Assembly (NCBI GenBank): GCA_049515175.1
Contig: JBEKUI010000240.1
Coordinates: 1-7,120, forward strand
Direction: 5' to 3'
Source: JACQNR01 sp049515175
Lineage (GTDB): Bacteria; Acidobacteriota; Terriglobia; UBA7540
DNA length: 7,120 nucleotides
The position numbers were made by a program, and so were the translations under genes. Below are positions 5,732 to 7,120 of the stretch, in pieces. Within the stretch, counting starts at the first letter, position 1. Every line of letters begins with the position of its first letter. The notes beneath the pieces are model-generated. The model did no database searches and was not told the origin of the DNA. It saw only the letters and a list, made by a program, of their open reading frames with translations.

Positions 5732-5815
5732 TTACTCCCAGTAATCTGGTTGCTCCATGGGATGTAGCCCAAGAAGAGAGGCCACGAGGAGCACAACAAA
5801 CAGGATGAGAGACAT
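5732..5815 (-). CDS. 27-residue single-pass membrane peptide, unknown function
   Basis: The peptide is MSLILFVVLLVASLLGLHP followed by the short polar tail MEQPDYWE. Residues 2-17 form an uninterrupted hydrophobic helix long enough to insert in the inner membrane. It is smaller than usual gene-calling limits. ATG at 5815 lies about 60 nt after a near-consensus promoter, with a purine-rich AAGAAGAAAG upstream as a weak ribosome site. An in-frame GTG at 5848 would add 12 residues including WQKKK, giving a positive N-terminal flank. The size and hydrophobicity fit small membrane stress peptides, holin-like or type I toxin-like peptides; none can be assigned. It precedes the coiled-coil gene by 7 nt. 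Confidence 0.5.
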   Translation of the reverse strand: MSLILFVVLLVASLLGLHPMEQPDYWE

Positions 5816-5879
5816 AACCACTTTCTTCTTTTGCCATCCGCCCCCCACTAGATCTTGGCTGACAGCTCGCCGTTCACTT

Positions 5880-5908
5880 CTTATACCCTTGGGCAATTTG
5901 CGTGTCAG
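5880..5908 (-). promoter_or_regulatory. Sigma70-type promoter for the small-gene pair
   Basis: On the minus strand, CTGACA (5903-5908, 5 of 6 to TTGACA) is followed by exactly 17 nt and TATAAG (5880-5885, 5 of 6 to TATAAT). Transcription would start near 5873 and run into the membrane peptide gene after a leader of about 58 nt. Confidence 0.55.
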
Positions 5909-5925
5909 TTCAGCATTGCTCGCAC

Positions 5926-6177
5926 ATCAGGTCTGAATTGCTCATCCCAGTTATTGAGCGGGAGCAACAATGTGGTACCGGTGGCCGCGGTGGCCGGCGT
6001 TATTTGCGGCACGCCTTTACGGAACGGGGCGTCGCGATGCTATCCGGCGTATTGGGGAGGAACCGTACCATCCAGGTCAACACCGTCATCATGCGGGCCT
6101 TCGTCAAGTTACGGGAGATACTCTCTGCTCACAAGGACCAAACTGCAAGACCAGCGGCTGGCCTTTTCTGTCAGTGA
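5926..6177 (+). pseudogene. Remnant of an ORF6N-domain (phage-type) DNA-binding protein
   Basis: The plus-strand frame reads HIRSELLIP, then GGRGGRRYLRHAFTERGVAML, GVLGRNRTIQVNTVIMRAF and VKLREILSAHKD. This matches the conserved core and end of ORF6N domain proteins (typically GGRRYLPYAFTEQGVAMLSSVL and IQVNIAIMRAF), which are prophage or mobile-element associated. The first half of the domain, with its LIRGQKVMLD-type segment, is missing: upstream sequence in all plus frames shows nothing like it. After about 6141 similarity is lost and the frame ends at a stop at 6175-6177. An upstream in-frame GTG at 5902 exists, so a 91-residue product is possible, but a 5'- and 3'-truncated relic is far more likely. 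It lies opposite in strand to everything else here. Confidence 0.7.
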
Positions 6178-6248
6178 GCCGTAGTAGCCCTTTTAGGAAG
6201 GCTGACCTCGCCACGCACTGCAGCGGCTGCGCCCGCTTGATACTCGGG

Positions 6249-7120
6249 TCAAGGCGCCGAGGGTTGGGTGGGACCGAGGGGGCGAGGACCGCGGCTCGAG
6301 CCGCTGGAGACCGAGGCTCCAGTGTTGATGTAAAGCTTGTGTCCCTGCGCGTCGGAAATCAGGACAATGGCGTCCGCCCTCAGGAGTGATCCCTTCCCCC
6401 CAAACGCAGTCTCGTCTTGGCCCTGCATCCCCAAAGCTACTTCCGTCGGCTCTTCCTGAATTGGCGGGAATGGTTCCGTACCCTCAATGAACACCTCGCT
6501 GTGAGTCATGGTCGGACCGGCGAGCGCCACAAGGTTTGTCAGATCATCAACCGCGGCCGTGACAATCCCCGGCGGCTGGCTAAACGGCTGAAGGTTTTTG
6601 TAAGCGGGTAAAGCAGTCGTCTGCTTCATGAATTCGGTCCAGAGAGGCAGAGCCGAATGTGCCCCAGGGATGTCCAGTTCACGGTCGTCGTCGCAACCGA
6701 CCCAAACCACCGCGAGCAGGTGAGGGGTGAATCCGGCAAACCAGCCGTCATGTGAGGTGCCCGTCTTTCCAGCGGCCGGGAGCTTGAAGCCACGGGCCCT
6801 CACCCCCGCCCCAGTGCCGCTGTTGATCACGCTTTGCAGGAGGCTCACCATCAAATAACTGACGCGCGCATCCAGCGCTCGGCGTGGGGGGACAGGATTA
6901 TTCCAGACGGTGCGGCCCAAGGCATCGGTGACGGCCACAATACACCTTGGTCCAACGTACTCGCCGCCGTTTGCGAAAGTCGTATAGGCCCCCGCGATTT
7001 CCAGTGGCGTGGCGACGTAAGCACCTAGCGCGATGGCCGGCGTCGGGTTGAGCTGGTTGTTGAAACCAGCCGCCACGGAAAAGTCCCGCACCTTACCGTA
7101 ACCCACCATCTGGGCCAGCC
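6249..7120 (-). CDS. Class A penicillin-binding protein (PBP1A-like), C-terminal part, 5' end outside window
   Basis: The visible 289 residues are the second half of the transpeptidase domain of a peptidoglycan synthase that cross-links the wall in the periplasm. Recognisable segments are ALGAYVATPLEIAGAYTTFA, the KTGTS active-site box (codons at 6753-6767) within AAGKTGTSHDGWFAGFTP, VVWVGCDDDRELDIPGAHSA and LWTEFMKQTTALPAY. The active-site Ser (SxxK), the SxN motif and the glycosyltransferase domain lie beyond 7120. After about 6450 the protein runs into a family-variable tail ending in a Ser/Gly/Pro-rich stretch without domain character. The frame is open to the window edge. Sequence style resembles acidobacterial PBPs as I recall them. 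It is transcribed toward the ORF6N remnant and ends 71 nt before it. Confidence 0.93.
   Translation of the reverse strand, partial: LAQMVGYGKVRDFSVAAGFNNQLNPTPAIALGAYVATPLEIAGAYTTFANGGEYVGPRCIVAVTDALGRTVWNNPVPPRRALDARVSYLMVSLLQSVINSGTGAGVRARGFKLPAAGKTGTSHDGWFAGFTPHLLAVVWVGCDDDRELDIPGAHSALPLWTEFMKQTTALPAYKNLQPFSQPPGIVTAAVDDLTNLVALAGPTMTHSEVFIEGTEPFPPIQEEPTEVALGMQGQDETAFGGKGSLLRADAIVLISDAQGHKLYINTGASVSSGSSRGPRPLGPTQPSAP

Noticed and set aside
5725..5799. Longer start of the coiled-coil gene at 5799
   Set aside because: Its extra residues would be encoded in another frame of the membrane peptide gene; ATG at 5724 with GGGAG upstream fits better.
1..7120. CRISPR array or long tandem repeats
   Set aside because: No regularly spaced direct repeats are visible.

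Overview
The window carries a compact minus-strand operon, a 1.6-kb accessory stretch of small genes and remnants, and the end of a cell-wall synthesis gene. Base composition is moderately GC-rich. The penicillin-binding protein fragment and the intergenic sequence style remind me of Acidobacteriota, but this is recognition from memory, not a database result. A soil or metagenome-derived Gram-negative of that kind is the best guess.

Reading in the direction of transcription (right to left): at 7120-6249 is the C-terminal part of a class A penicillin-binding protein (PBP1A-like, KTGTS motif visible), cut by the window edge. At about 5926-6141, on the opposite strand, is a remnant of an ORF6N-domain phage-type DNA-binding protein. 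A near-consensus sigma70-type promoter at 5880-5908 then leads into two very small genes: a 27-residue single-membrane-segment peptide (5815-5732) and a 58-residue coiled-coil protein (5724-5548). Two weaker small ORF candidates follow (5431-5222 and 5202-5080). From 5079 to 4645 there is no convincing gene, but there is a nested inverted-repeat block (4929-5025), a sequence resembling widely dispersed intergenic repeats (4791-4829), and two hairpins just before the next start codon.

The main operon runs from 4644 off the left edge: VIT/CCC1-family metal transporter, grpE, a cbpA-type J-domain protein, cbpM (MerR-like modulator of CbpA), and mgtA (Mg2+ P-type ATPase, C-terminus outside the window). 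The first three junctions overlap (ATGA, 11 nt, ATGA) and the last gap is 27 nt, so the five genes are very probably one transcript. The unit couples two metal-ion transporters to a Hsp70 co-chaperone set (nucleotide exchange factor, J-protein and J-protein regulator) without a dnaK inside the window. An attractive inference is a stress operon that maintains Mg2+ and Fe/Mn balance and feeds a genomic DnaK, but the sequence alone does not prove this.

The most unusual content is this co-chaperone/ion-transport fusion at the operon level, its structured leader, and the promoter-led pair of micro-genes next to the ORF6N remnant.
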